A model generated the notes under the pieces. It did no database searches, was not told the DNA's origin, and worked only from the letters and a program-made list of their open reading frames with translations. Positions 7,497 through 14,540 of a stretch of 23,250 nucleotides of DNA are shown in pieces (the stretch's first letter is position 1; every line of letters begins with the position of its first letter). The stretch spans positions 1-23,250 of the forward strand of contig DAOWMA010000002.1 in NCBI GenBank assembly GCA_030643345.1, in the 5' to 3' direction. Made by a program: the position numbers and the translations under genes. The DNA comes from Spirochaetaceae bacterium (GTDB lineage Bacteria > Spirochaetota > Spirochaetia > B11-G9).

Positions 7497-8426
7497 ATGA
7501 ATCTTGAATTATTTGTTCTTGGAACCGGGGGTATGATGCCTCTCCCCGGTCGTTTTCTTACTTCCGTTCTTTTGCGGAGAGAAGGGGAGCTTTTCCTTTT
7601 TGATAGTGGAGAGGGTACACAAGTATCTTTGCGAAAACTAAATTTGAAATGGAAGAAAATCTCGGTAATTTTTATTAGCCATACTCATGCAGATCATGTA
7701 ACCGGGCTTCCTGGAATTCTGATGCTTTCAAGCCAGGTTGAAAGACAAGAGCCACTCTATATTATAGGTCCGCCAAAAATTAAAGAATATGTTGAGATGA
7801 ATAGAAAAGTACTTGATATGTATATTAATTATGAAATTATCGTAAAAGAGGTTACAAAACCTGGTATTGTTTATAAAGGGGATGGATTTTCAGTTAATGC
7901 GTTCCCTCTTCGTCATACAAAGCCTTGTATGGGATACTCTCTTATTGAGGAGGAACGGCCGGGAGTATTTTTTCCGGATAAGGCAATAAAGAGTAATGTA
8001 CCTATGGGGCCTCTTTGGTCAGAGTTGCAAAATGGTAAAGATGTTATGCTTGATAATGGAAATATTGTCCATACATCTGACGTGATAGGTCTTCCCAGAC
8101 CTGGTAGAAAAGTGAGTTTTGTTACTGATACACAGTATTTCCCGGAAATTTCAGATTATGTCAGAGATTCAGATCTTTTAATTTGTGAAGGGATGTTCAA
8201 ATTTGACCTTGAAGATAGTGCAAAGGATAAAAAACACATGACATCATCACAAGCGGCTAAACTAACAGCTGATGCAGGTGGAATAAAAAGAATGGGATTA
8301 ATTCATTACAGCCCCAGGTATACAAAGTATGATCTTTCAGGACTACTGGAAGAAGCAAAATCTATTTTTCCTGATACGTTTCTTACAAGAGATGGGCAGC
8401 AGATTGATATTCCCTATGGTGAATAG
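7497..8426 (+). CDS. rnz: Ribonuclease Z (tRNA 3' endonuclease)
   Basis: Metallo-beta-lactamase-fold endonuclease that removes 3' trailers from tRNA precursors in the cytoplasm. At 309 residues it is the short, dimeric form. Visible signatures are LGTGGMMPLPGR at the N-terminus, the zinc motif SHTHADH (61-67, ligands His62, His64, Asp66 and His67), a PLRHTKPCMGYSL segment, FVTDTQY with a metal-bridging Asp, KKHMTSSQA with the HxT/S motif, and a terminal LIHYSPRY His. All expected ligands appear present, so it should be active. AGAGGT at 7484-7489, 7 bases before the ATG, overlaps the clpC stop; the 11-base gap from clpC makes it the last gene of that operon. It faces the next gene, with only 13 bases between the stops. 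Confidence 0.9.
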   Translation: MNLELFVLGTGGMMPLPGRFLTSVLLRREGELFLFDSGEGTQVSLRKLNLKWKKISVIFISHTHADHVTGLPGILMLSSQVERQEPLYIIGPPKIKEYVEMNRKVLDMYINYEIIVKEVTKPGIVYKGDGFSVNAFPLRHTKPCMGYSLIEEERPGVFFPDKAIKSNVPMGPLWSELQNGKDVMLDNGNIVHTSDVIGLPRPGRKVSFVTDTQYFPEISDYVRDSDLLICEGMFKFDLEDSAKDKKHMTSSQAAKLTADAGGIKRMGLIHYSPRYTKYDLSGLLEEAKSIFPDTFLTRDGQQIDIPYGE

Positions 8427-8439
8427 TTTTAAACAAATA

Positions 8440-9444
8440 TTAAGACTTAGACTTTAATTTCGATAGATATTCACGATAATGGGCAGGATTCGGCCTGAAT
8501 CCAATTATTGGAAAGTTTTTATCTCTCATTGCTTTTTTCAGGGCAGTATCTGCCTCTTTCAGGATAGTATTTCCGCTTATTAATCTTCCGTTTCTTGAGC
8601 TGATTCCGAACATTATTGGAAATTTAAGAAAATTTTCACTATTACTTACAAATTTCTGATCAAATATTTCTATTTGGTGGATTCCTTGTTCCAGATCTGT
8701 ATTTGGAAGCAGGATACCAAAGATATTATTGCTGTATCTAAAAATAAGGTCATGGAAAGGAAAATGGGAATTGAGGATCTTCCTGAATTCTGAAGCGTTA
8801 TTTGAAATATGATTAGCTTGAGATCCAATAAGCGTAAGTGATAGATCCTGATCAAAAGAAGCAGATTTTTTTAATTCATCAGTAACTATTTGATGTGGGG
8901 TATGATGATCAGATTTTGAAAAATTTGCATTTGATTTTGGTTTATCTGAATATACGTAGAAAAGCATGAAGATTGTTAATAACAGGTAAATAAAGAAAAT
9001 TAAGGATAATTTCTTCAATAGGATAAAAAGATGGTATTTAGTATATACAGTAAAAGCAGCTTCAATTTTATATTTTGAATTGTCAACATTTATTACAGAT
9101 GTATAGATTTCATCGAAAATAGAACTGTACTGAGTAAAGAAATTATGTTCAATTATCTGTAAATCCACTTTTGAGTCGGAGTAAAGATAAATGGTTGAAT
9201 TTTGATCGTTTTTTATACGAAAAGCATTTAAAGTTGGTAACGATGAGTAGTAATTCTGTATTTGTGATCTAAATTGAGAAATTCCATCAGTTTTGAGACT
9301 ATTTTCAAGATTTGTAAAAGACAGTAAGGATTCCGCTTTAAGCTGCCTGATCTCAATTGCTTCAAAAATAAGAAGAATAGATATCAAGGCTAATAAAATT
9401 ATTGATGCAATTATAATTAAAACGGATATCATATGTTTATACAT
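8440..9444 (-). CDS. Membrane-anchored sensor protein with a degenerate GGDEF domain
   Basis: A 334-residue protein with a membrane segment at about residues 6-28, an extracytoplasmic region of some 110 residues, a second membrane segment near 143-166, and a cytoplasmic domain. The cytoplasmic part fits a GGDEF fold: DLIFRYSNNIFGILLPNTDL corresponds to the usual stretch around the GGDEF signature, followed by a segment (MFGIS, then LKEADTALKKAMRDK) typical of the C-terminal half. The signature itself is replaced by SNNIF, so diguanylate cyclase activity is very unlikely; a receptor or structural role is possible. There is no Shine-Dalgarno before the ATG, and TATAAT lies 6 bases upstream. Met5 is an alternative start. 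The gene is single and diverges from the MEMO-like gene. Confidence 0.75.
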   Translation of the reverse strand: MYKHMISVLIIIASIILLALISILLIFEAIEIRQLKAESLLSFTNLENSLKTDGISQFRSQIQNYYSSLPTLNAFRIKNDQNSTIYLYSDSKVDLQIIEHNFFTQYSSIFDEIYTSVINVDNSKYKIEAAFTVYTKYHLFILLKKLSLIFFIYLLLTIFMLFYVYSDKPKSNANFSKSDHHTPHQIVTDELKKSASFDQDLSLTLIGSQANHISNNASEFRKILNSHFPFHDLIFRYSNNIFGILLPNTDLEQGIHQIEIFDQKFVSNSENFLKFPIMFGISSRNGRLISGNTILKEADTALKKAMRDKNFPIIGFRPNPAHYREYLSKLKSKS

Positions 9445-9450
9445 AAATGC

Positions 9451-9479
9451 ATTATACGCAATAAAACAGAAATTTAAAA
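9451..9479 (-). promoter_or_regulatory. Possible promoter with -10 box next to the start codon (minus strand)
   Basis: On the minus strand a perfect TATAAT (9456-9451) ends 6 bases before the ATG at 9444, with a weak -35-like TTTTAA (9479-9474) 17 bases upstream. Initiation 7 bases after the -10 box would fall on the A of the start codon, giving a leaderless transcript. Motif prediction only. Confidence 0.35.
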
Positions 9480-9484
9480 CCTTT

Positions 9485-9513
9485 TTTTCTTTTCTAATTA
9501 ATGAAATTATAAT
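9485..9513 (+). promoter_or_regulatory. Possible promoter with very short leader for the MEMO-like gene
   Basis: TATAAT at 9508-9513 lies 12 bases before the ATG at 9526; the -35 region (TTTTCT, 9485-9490, 17-base spacer) is poor. The transcript would carry a leader of only about five bases, and no Shine-Dalgarno is visible. An in-frame ATG at 9550 would give a leader of about 30 bases. Confidence 0.3.
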
Positions 9514-9525
9514 ACTATTAATATA

Positions 9526-10359
9526 ATGAGCGGGAATAGATTAAGAAAGATGTATCTTCCTTCAGGTTGGTATCCGGATAATGAGCTGGAGGTTAATGAA
9601 TTTATTAGGAATATTATTAGTCAAAGCAGAATAAAGAAGAGAGATAAAAAAGCAGCAATAGTACCCCATGCAGGATGGTCCTATTCTGGAAATCTTGCAG
9701 TAAGAGTAATTAGTGATCTTGATTCAAATCCTGATACAGTTATTGTTATTGGTGGGCATTTGTCTTCTGGTTCTTCTCTTTATTATTCATCTGAAGATAG
9801 TATAGAAACACCATTGGGCAATCTTCCCGTAGACAAAGATGTTATAAAGAGGCTTGGATCCATTTTCACCATGAAAGAAGATATGAGTTCTGATAATACA
9901 GTTGAAGTACAAATGCCTATTGTGAAATACTTTTTTCCGGATTCAAAAATAGTATGGTTAAGGATCGGTTCAGGTCCTGAATCAATAAAACTTGGCTCTG
10001 TAATCCATAGAATAGTTTCAGATCTGCAGAAAGAAACTATAGTAATAGGTTCAACAGATTTAACCCATTATGGTCGTAATTTTATGTTTTCGCCTGCTGG
10101 TTCCGGCCCCGATGCGGTTAGATGGGTTAAAAATAAAAATGATAAAGATATCATAGAGAAAATGCTTATGCTTGATTGTAAGGGTGTTCTTAAGCTTGCT
10201 TCTTCGAATCAATCAGCATGTTCTCCGGGAGGTGCAGCAGCAGCAATGCAATTTGCCCGACTTTCAGGTGTTTCTTCAGGGAACCTTGAGGATTATTATA
10301 CAAGTTATGATATATCTCCATCTGAATCATTTGTAGGTTATGCCGGAATAAGTTTCTAA
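9526..10359 (+). CDS. amrB: MEMO1 / AmmeMemoRadiSam system protein B family
   Basis: A member of the MEMO1 family, related to class III extradiol dioxygenases. The 277-residue protein shows the family landmarks: LPSGWYP at the N-terminus, AIVPHAGWSYSG (His48), IGGHLSSG (His78), EVQMPIV, VIGSTDLTHYG (Asp178, His181), SACSPGGAAAAM (Cys232) and a C-terminal SFVGYAGI. His48, His78 and Cys232 match the positions that bind metal in MEMO1. In many prokaryotes this protein is encoded with an AMMECR1-domain protein and a radical SAM enzyme; neither partner is seen here. The biochemical role in bacteria is not established to my knowledge. ATG 9550 is an alternative start. It converges with the DUF115 operon, with 7 bases between the stops. 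Confidence 0.85.
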   Translation: MSGNRLRKMYLPSGWYPDNELEVNEFIRNIISQSRIKKRDKKAAIVPHAGWSYSGNLAVRVISDLDSNPDTVIVIGGHLSSGSSLYYSSEDSIETPLGNLPVDKDVIKRLGSIFTMKEDMSSDNTVEVQMPIVKYFFPDSKIVWLRIGSGPESIKLGSVIHRIVSDLQKETIVIGSTDLTHYGRNFMFSPAGSGPDAVRWVKNKNDKDIIEKMLMLDCKGVLKLASSNQSACSPGGAAAAMQFARLSGVSSGNLEDYYTSYDISPSESFVGYAGISF

Positions 10360-10366
10360 AAAACCA

Positions 10367-12031
10367 CTAGGAGATATAGTCATCTATTAGTTTAATTGTC
10401 CAGTCAATGGTATTTTTCAAAATCATCGAACCGTTGACTTTGGTTTTAACTGATCTTCGTAATGCAGCTGCTGTTGGAAAAAGTGTTGTGCATAGGTCTT
10501 TTTGTGAAGAATCCAGTTTTGAATAGTATTCAGATAGAGATATTTCCGGGTCCGGAAGCATTTTAAGATTTTTACTATATTCTATAAGAAAATCTGTCCA
10601 GTTTTTGGAATATGATCCTGCAGAGAAAAATGGGGTTATATTGCTTCTTTTTATAGGATTAATTTTTCTTTTTGGTAATTGAATGGGAACACCTGTTTTC
10701 CCCTTCTGAATAATTGCTGCATTAAGGTTTATCGATGCTGTTTCCAGTCTTTCTTTATAGCTTATCATAGGTGTAGTAGTATAGCTGATTCCATATTCTG
10801 TATGATTAGTTAATGTTTTTTTATTATAAAATATAAACGAAACAAAGCTGCTCTCTGAAGTAGTAAAACGATTGGAAGTAGACATGAAATATGGATAAAG
10901 ATATGTTCCTCTTGCATAACTCTTTCCATGAGGATAAGAAAAGTCAACACCGTATAGAAGTATCTCTTTTGCTCCTAATTTATCTGCAAGTGAAATAGCT
11001 GCATGACTAACATTACCTCCTGATGTATCAATATGTGGAAAACTCCTCCAGTTTTTATTAACAAACTGGGAAAACGGGTGTCCGCTTGTAAAAAAAACAA
11101 TATTATCAGATTGACGTGTTAGCCAGGCAGGTGATGCCAAATCAAGGACAAGAGGTATATCTGTTGGAAATCCTGCAAAAAAATGATGGAATGTTATATG
11201 CTGGCAATCAATAGAGATCACAAGATCGGGCTTAATATTGTTTTTTATAAGAAATGGTAAAGAAGTATCTGTTGCAATTAGAAAACAGGTTTCCCTGTGC
11301 TTTTTTAGTGATGGTAATTGAAATTCCAAAGATGGACCGGCACCTGTTATTATTGCTTTCTTAATAGGTGGTATAACATTTTTTACTGATTGTGCTTTTT
11401 TAAGATTATAGAGTGTATTTATAAACCATCGTTTCCCAAAATGGGATTGAACTGAAAAATCAGCAGAAAGAGATTCCAGTAAATCTTCAATAGAAGTCAA
11501 AATAGTTGTAAAATAAGCTTCTTCAATAGAGAATCTGGATCTTAGGTTTAATATATGAAGATTACCTGATACAGCAGGAAGATAATTGGAAAGCAGGTAT
11601 TCTTTTACTGTAATATAATCAGGATCTATAAGGAATTTTACTTTTTTGTTAAGTATAAACTGACTAAGATCTAAATTAGTTAAAATTGACTTAAAAAGAG
11701 CAATGTCTTTGTCAATTACAAGAATTTCAGAAATATCAGACTGATCTAAAAATGGTATTATATGGTAAGCAGCTCCTAACCCCAGAAAAACTAAATATCC
11801 ACTGACTTTTGAGTTTGAATAATAACGTAGTCCTTCTCGTTCCGGATCTATAGTTGAGTGTAAAGGCCTTTCCTGTGTGCCAAATTTAAGTACTGGAATA
11901 ATTGGGCCTTTTTTGCTTTTTCGGAATGATACTATTTTTGATTCCTCAATATTACCAAGTTTAATCGCAAGTTGGTTGTTTCTTGATGAAAGAGACAGCA
12001 TGTTTTTATTATAAAATAAATTATTACTCAT
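10367..12031 (-). CDS. DUF115 / motility accessory factor (Maf)-type protein, copy 1
   Basis: A 554-residue protein with the DUF115 (6-hydroxymethylpterin pyrophosphokinase MptE-like) domain. Characteristic pieces are ITGAGPSLE (228-236), ATDTSLPFL (253-261), PDLVISIDCQ (268-277), SGGNVSHAA (337-345) and LLYGVDFSY (358-366). An N-terminal domain (about 1-200) contains LVFLGLGAAYHI, a Rossmann-like glycine loop. Related Maf proteins in Campylobacter, Helicobacter, Aeromonas and Clostridium transfer nonulosonic-acid sugars onto flagellin; that this copy does so is inference. AAAGGT lies 7 bases before the ATG, and the start overlaps the end of copy 2 by 8 bases. It is the last gene of the four-gene minus-strand operon. 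Confidence 0.82.
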   Translation of the reverse strand: MSNNLFYNKNMLSLSSRNNQLAIKLGNIEESKIVSFRKSKKGPIIPVLKFGTQERPLHSTIDPEREGLRYYSNSKVSGYLVFLGLGAAYHIIPFLDQSDISEILVIDKDIALFKSILTNLDLSQFILNKKVKFLIDPDYITVKEYLLSNYLPAVSGNLHILNLRSRFSIEEAYFTTILTSIEDLLESLSADFSVQSHFGKRWFINTLYNLKKAQSVKNVIPPIKKAIITGAGPSLEFQLPSLKKHRETCFLIATDTSLPFLIKNNIKPDLVISIDCQHITFHHFFAGFPTDIPLVLDLASPAWLTRQSDNIVFFTSGHPFSQFVNKNWRSFPHIDTSGGNVSHAAISLADKLGAKEILLYGVDFSYPHGKSYARGTYLYPYFMSTSNRFTTSESSFVSFIFYNKKTLTNHTEYGISYTTTPMISYKERLETASINLNAAIIQKGKTGVPIQLPKRKINPIKRSNITPFFSAGSYSKNWTDFLIEYSKNLKMLPDPEISLSEYYSKLDSSQKDLCTTLFPTAAALRRSVKTKVNGSMILKNTIDWTIKLIDDYIS

Positions 12032-13565
12032 AATTCGACCTTTCTAAAAGACCAAGAATAAATTCGTTAGCTTCACTGTATATTTTATTAAGAAGTTTCT
12101 GTGATTTGTTGAGATCATCTCTGTAGTAATGGCTTAGGATTAAAATATCTGAATAAGCTGTGTACTGAAACACTTCAGATAAGTGATTTGGATTTACAAA
12201 AAAATTAAATATTTTTTCAGAAGTCATGGAAGGTATTTCTAATTTAAATTTCTCTAATAGTGAAATTATGTGTTGAAGAGTTTCTGTTAAATTACTTTTA
12301 TTGAAATAGGAATTGGTTTCCTCAGTAAATAGAACGGTGTTTTTTGTTTGACTGGATTTATAAAAAAATGAAATTATCTGTTTAAAATTAATTGTAACAA
12401 GTCCATTAGTGCTGATATTTGTTGGGTTATATCGATAGGCATTTGTTAATTGGGTTTTATTGTTAAACCAGCCGGAGTATGTTGATAGAGGATTTTTTAT
12501 ATGGGCTTGTCGTTTTTTGTAAAGAATATTTAAATATCCATCTAAACGGTTTTGCCTAATATTATAGATAATATCGAAACTGTGAGGTGTAACATGTTCC
12601 ATAATGTCATTAAAACAAAAATCTAATCCCATAAATATTATTGGATTATCAGTAATCTTTCTTAAAAATTGATAAGCAGTGCCCGCAACAGTTCCATGGG
12701 AAGGAACTTGAAGAAATGTATTTTTTAGAAGTAATTCTTCTATAAATGAACCCTGATTGAAATAAATCACAGGGTTTTTTATATTTGATAGAAATGAAGC
12801 TGTAAGCGGCATTATAACAGGTATATTTGTTTCTGGAATATGTTTAAGATGTTCCTTCGCCCAAAATCCGGGATCAGTATGAAAGATAAAATCAGGTTTT
12901 ATATTCGCATTATTTAGAGCTGAAAGGGAGGAAGAGAGTGCTGCAAGGATAAAACTTTCTCTATAGTCCTTAATAATATTAATTGAATCTTTTAAACTTG
13001 GGCCTGATGCAGCTACCAAAATTGGTAAATCAATATTGTTAAACTTTACTATTTTATCTATTTCTAAAAAATTATAGTAAGTATTACGCAGCCATTTACG
13101 GCCAAAGTATTTTGTAGTAAATATTGTACCTTTTCTTTCCTGAAAAAATTGCTGTATTATATTTTCTATATCTTTTGTACGTTCAGGAAAATTATTCGTG
13201 CAGGGAAGCCATTTAATTACAGTAGTATTTGACAAAAGGAAATCAGAAATAACAAGTGATAACTTCCTTCTCAAATTAGTTTTATCGTTATAGAACCAAT
13301 TATCTCCAATTTTAATGGTATGTTCAAATATCCATTTGTCAAGATGAAGTGATAATATATATGAATTGGGGTATAATTTTTGCACTGATTTTTTTAAATA
13401 TCCCAGTCCAGGGCCAATAAGAATAAAAATTTGCGGTATATTTTTAAAAGATTGTTTTATTAAAAATGAATCTGCTTCTTTTGAAGGATTATATAATGAA
13501 TGTACAGATTTGCCATTTATTAAAAGTGTTAACTCACCTGATCTGGCAATTTGTGTGGTGAACAT
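12024..13565 (-). CDS. DUF115 / motility accessory factor (Maf)-type protein, copy 2
   Basis: A 513-residue paralogue of the neighbouring DUF115 gene. It has an N-terminal domain with FILIGPGLGYL (a glycine loop like the one in copy 1), a conserved FGRKWLRNTYYN segment (154-165, compare FGKRWFINTLYN in copy 1), then the DUF115 core VAASGPSLK (184-192), ALSSSLSAL, PDFIFHTDPG (224-233), SHGTVAGTA (289-297) and IFMGLDFCF (310-318). The paralogues are clearly divergent and so probably not redundant; they may act as two transferases or a heteromer (inference). It follows the GAF-like gene after a 5-base gap; GGAAGGT lies 14 bases upstream of the ATG, inside the previous gene. By family context it probably acts in flagellin or surface glycosylation. 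Confidence 0.8.
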   Translation of the reverse strand: MFTTQIARSGELTLLINGKSVHSLYNPSKEADSFLIKQSFKNIPQIFILIGPGLGYLKKSVQKLYPNSYILSLHLDKWIFEHTIKIGDNWFYNDKTNLRRKLSLVISDFLLSNTTVIKWLPCTNNFPERTKDIENIIQQFFQERKGTIFTTKYFGRKWLRNTYYNFLEIDKIVKFNNIDLPILVAASGPSLKDSINIIKDYRESFILAALSSSLSALNNANIKPDFIFHTDPGFWAKEHLKHIPETNIPVIMPLTASFLSNIKNPVIYFNQGSFIEELLLKNTFLQVPSHGTVAGTAYQFLRKITDNPIIFMGLDFCFNDIMEHVTPHSFDIIYNIRQNRLDGYLNILYKKRQAHIKNPLSTYSGWFNNKTQLTNAYRYNPTNISTNGLVTINFKQIISFFYKSSQTKNTVLFTEETNSYFNKSNLTETLQHIISLLEKFKLEIPSMTSEKIFNFFVNPNHLSEVFQYTAYSDILILSHYYRDDLNKSQKLLNKIYSEANEFILGLLERSNYE

Positions 13566-13570
13566 AAATT

Positions 13571-14539
13571 CTAGACAATACCTTCCAGTATAGTTGAAGC
13601 TGAATTGTTACCTAAGGCCTGGTAAGTTTTTATATCTACTTCAATTTCCGGTAAACTAACAGACAAATTAAAAAAAGAGGTAATTGAAGTATTTATTTGG
13701 TGTAAAACGAGATCTGGGGTAGTACCTGTTTTTATTTTATAGAACATTAAATATTGATCCGGATGAAGTCTAATAATTTTACCGGAATTGCTGATAAGAC
13801 GATTTATGGAACTCAGAATGTTATTGGATATTTCGAAAGAATCGGCATTAGGTAGTAGTTTAATTAAAGAGTTTTTTAAATGTTTTATATTCATAGTAAT
13901 AATGAGAATGGTAATATATTCTGCAATATTATTGTCAATAAAATCCTGAAGTATAATAACAGGGCTTGTATCTAAATCATTTCTTACTGGCATTGATATT
14001 GTGGAAAATGGTTTTCTTGAATTAAGCAGTTTATATATAAGTTTTTCTGATTTTAATGATATTTCGCCGGCTATTTCAACAATCTCTTTTTTGGGATTGA
14101 TTATAAAAAGGAAGGCGCTTAAAGTACCTTTTATATAAAATGGTACAAGCATAAGAGAGTTTAAAGCAGAAAATTCACGTATTGAAAAGTATTGCTTAAA
14201 TAGTTTTATTCTGTTGTCACTATCAGATATTATTTCATTGTAATGATTAAATTGAGTTTCAAGAATGGTCCTTTCTATTCGTAAATGGCGTGTAGTTGTC
14301 ATGTCAATGTTTAAAAAGGAAACAGGGAGAAATCTACTACCTTCACTATCCGGGATAAGAAGTGCTCCTTTTTCTATATATAAATCTCTGCACAGTAGTT
14401 TAAAAAGTTGTTCTGAATATTCAAAACCGGTACACAGTTTTTTCGCATCAGAAAAAAAAACTTCTATCAGACTTTTTTTTTTTCTTACTATTGGATCTGA
14501 ATTATTTTGTAAGCTGGAAATTCTGCTTAGAAGACCCAT
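13571..14539 (-). CDS. GAF-like protein with degenerate GGDEF-like C-terminus
   Basis: A 322-residue soluble protein with no membrane segment. Residues about 35-172 have the pattern of a GAF domain (GALLIPDSEGSRFLPV, later SLMLVPFYIKGTLSAFLFIINP). Residues about 200-322 look like a GGDEF-fold remnant (YITILIITMN at the start, then IIRLHPDQYLMFYK where the signature would be), without catalytic residues. I do not recognise a named family. Codons 19-30 contain an A11 tract and, 12 bases on, a T9 tract on the coding strand (complement of 14473-14483 and 14452-14460), an obvious slippage hotspot. The ATG lies one base after the stop of the acidic-protein gene, so translation is probably coupled, and the DUF115 genes follow. 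A regulatory or scaffold role is guesswork. Confidence 0.7.
   Translation of the reverse strand: MGLLSRISSLQNNSDPIVRKKKSLIEVFFSDAKKLCTGFEYSEQLFKLLCRDLYIEKGALLIPDSEGSRFLPVSFLNIDMTTTRHLRIERTILETQFNHYNEIISDSDNRIKLFKQYFSIREFSALNSLMLVPFYIKGTLSAFLFIINPKKEIVEIAGEISLKSEKLIYKLLNSRKPFSTISMPVRNDLDTSPVIILQDFIDNNIAEYITILIITMNIKHLKNSLIKLLPNADSFEISNNILSSINRLISNSGKIIRLHPDQYLMFYKIKTGTTPDLVLHQINTSITSFFNLSVSLPEIEVDIKTYQALGNNSASTILEGIV
14452..14483. repeat. Paired homopolymer tracts (A9 and T11 on plus strand) in a coding region
   Basis: On the plus strand A9 spans 14452-14460 and T11 spans 14473-14483, separated by 12 bases. Both fall in the first 30 codons of the minus-strand GAF-like gene, where they encode a Lys-Lys-Lys cluster and a Val-Phe-Phe stretch. 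A one-base length change in either tract would shift the frame near the start of the protein. Confidence 0.9.
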
Positions 14540-14540
14540 A

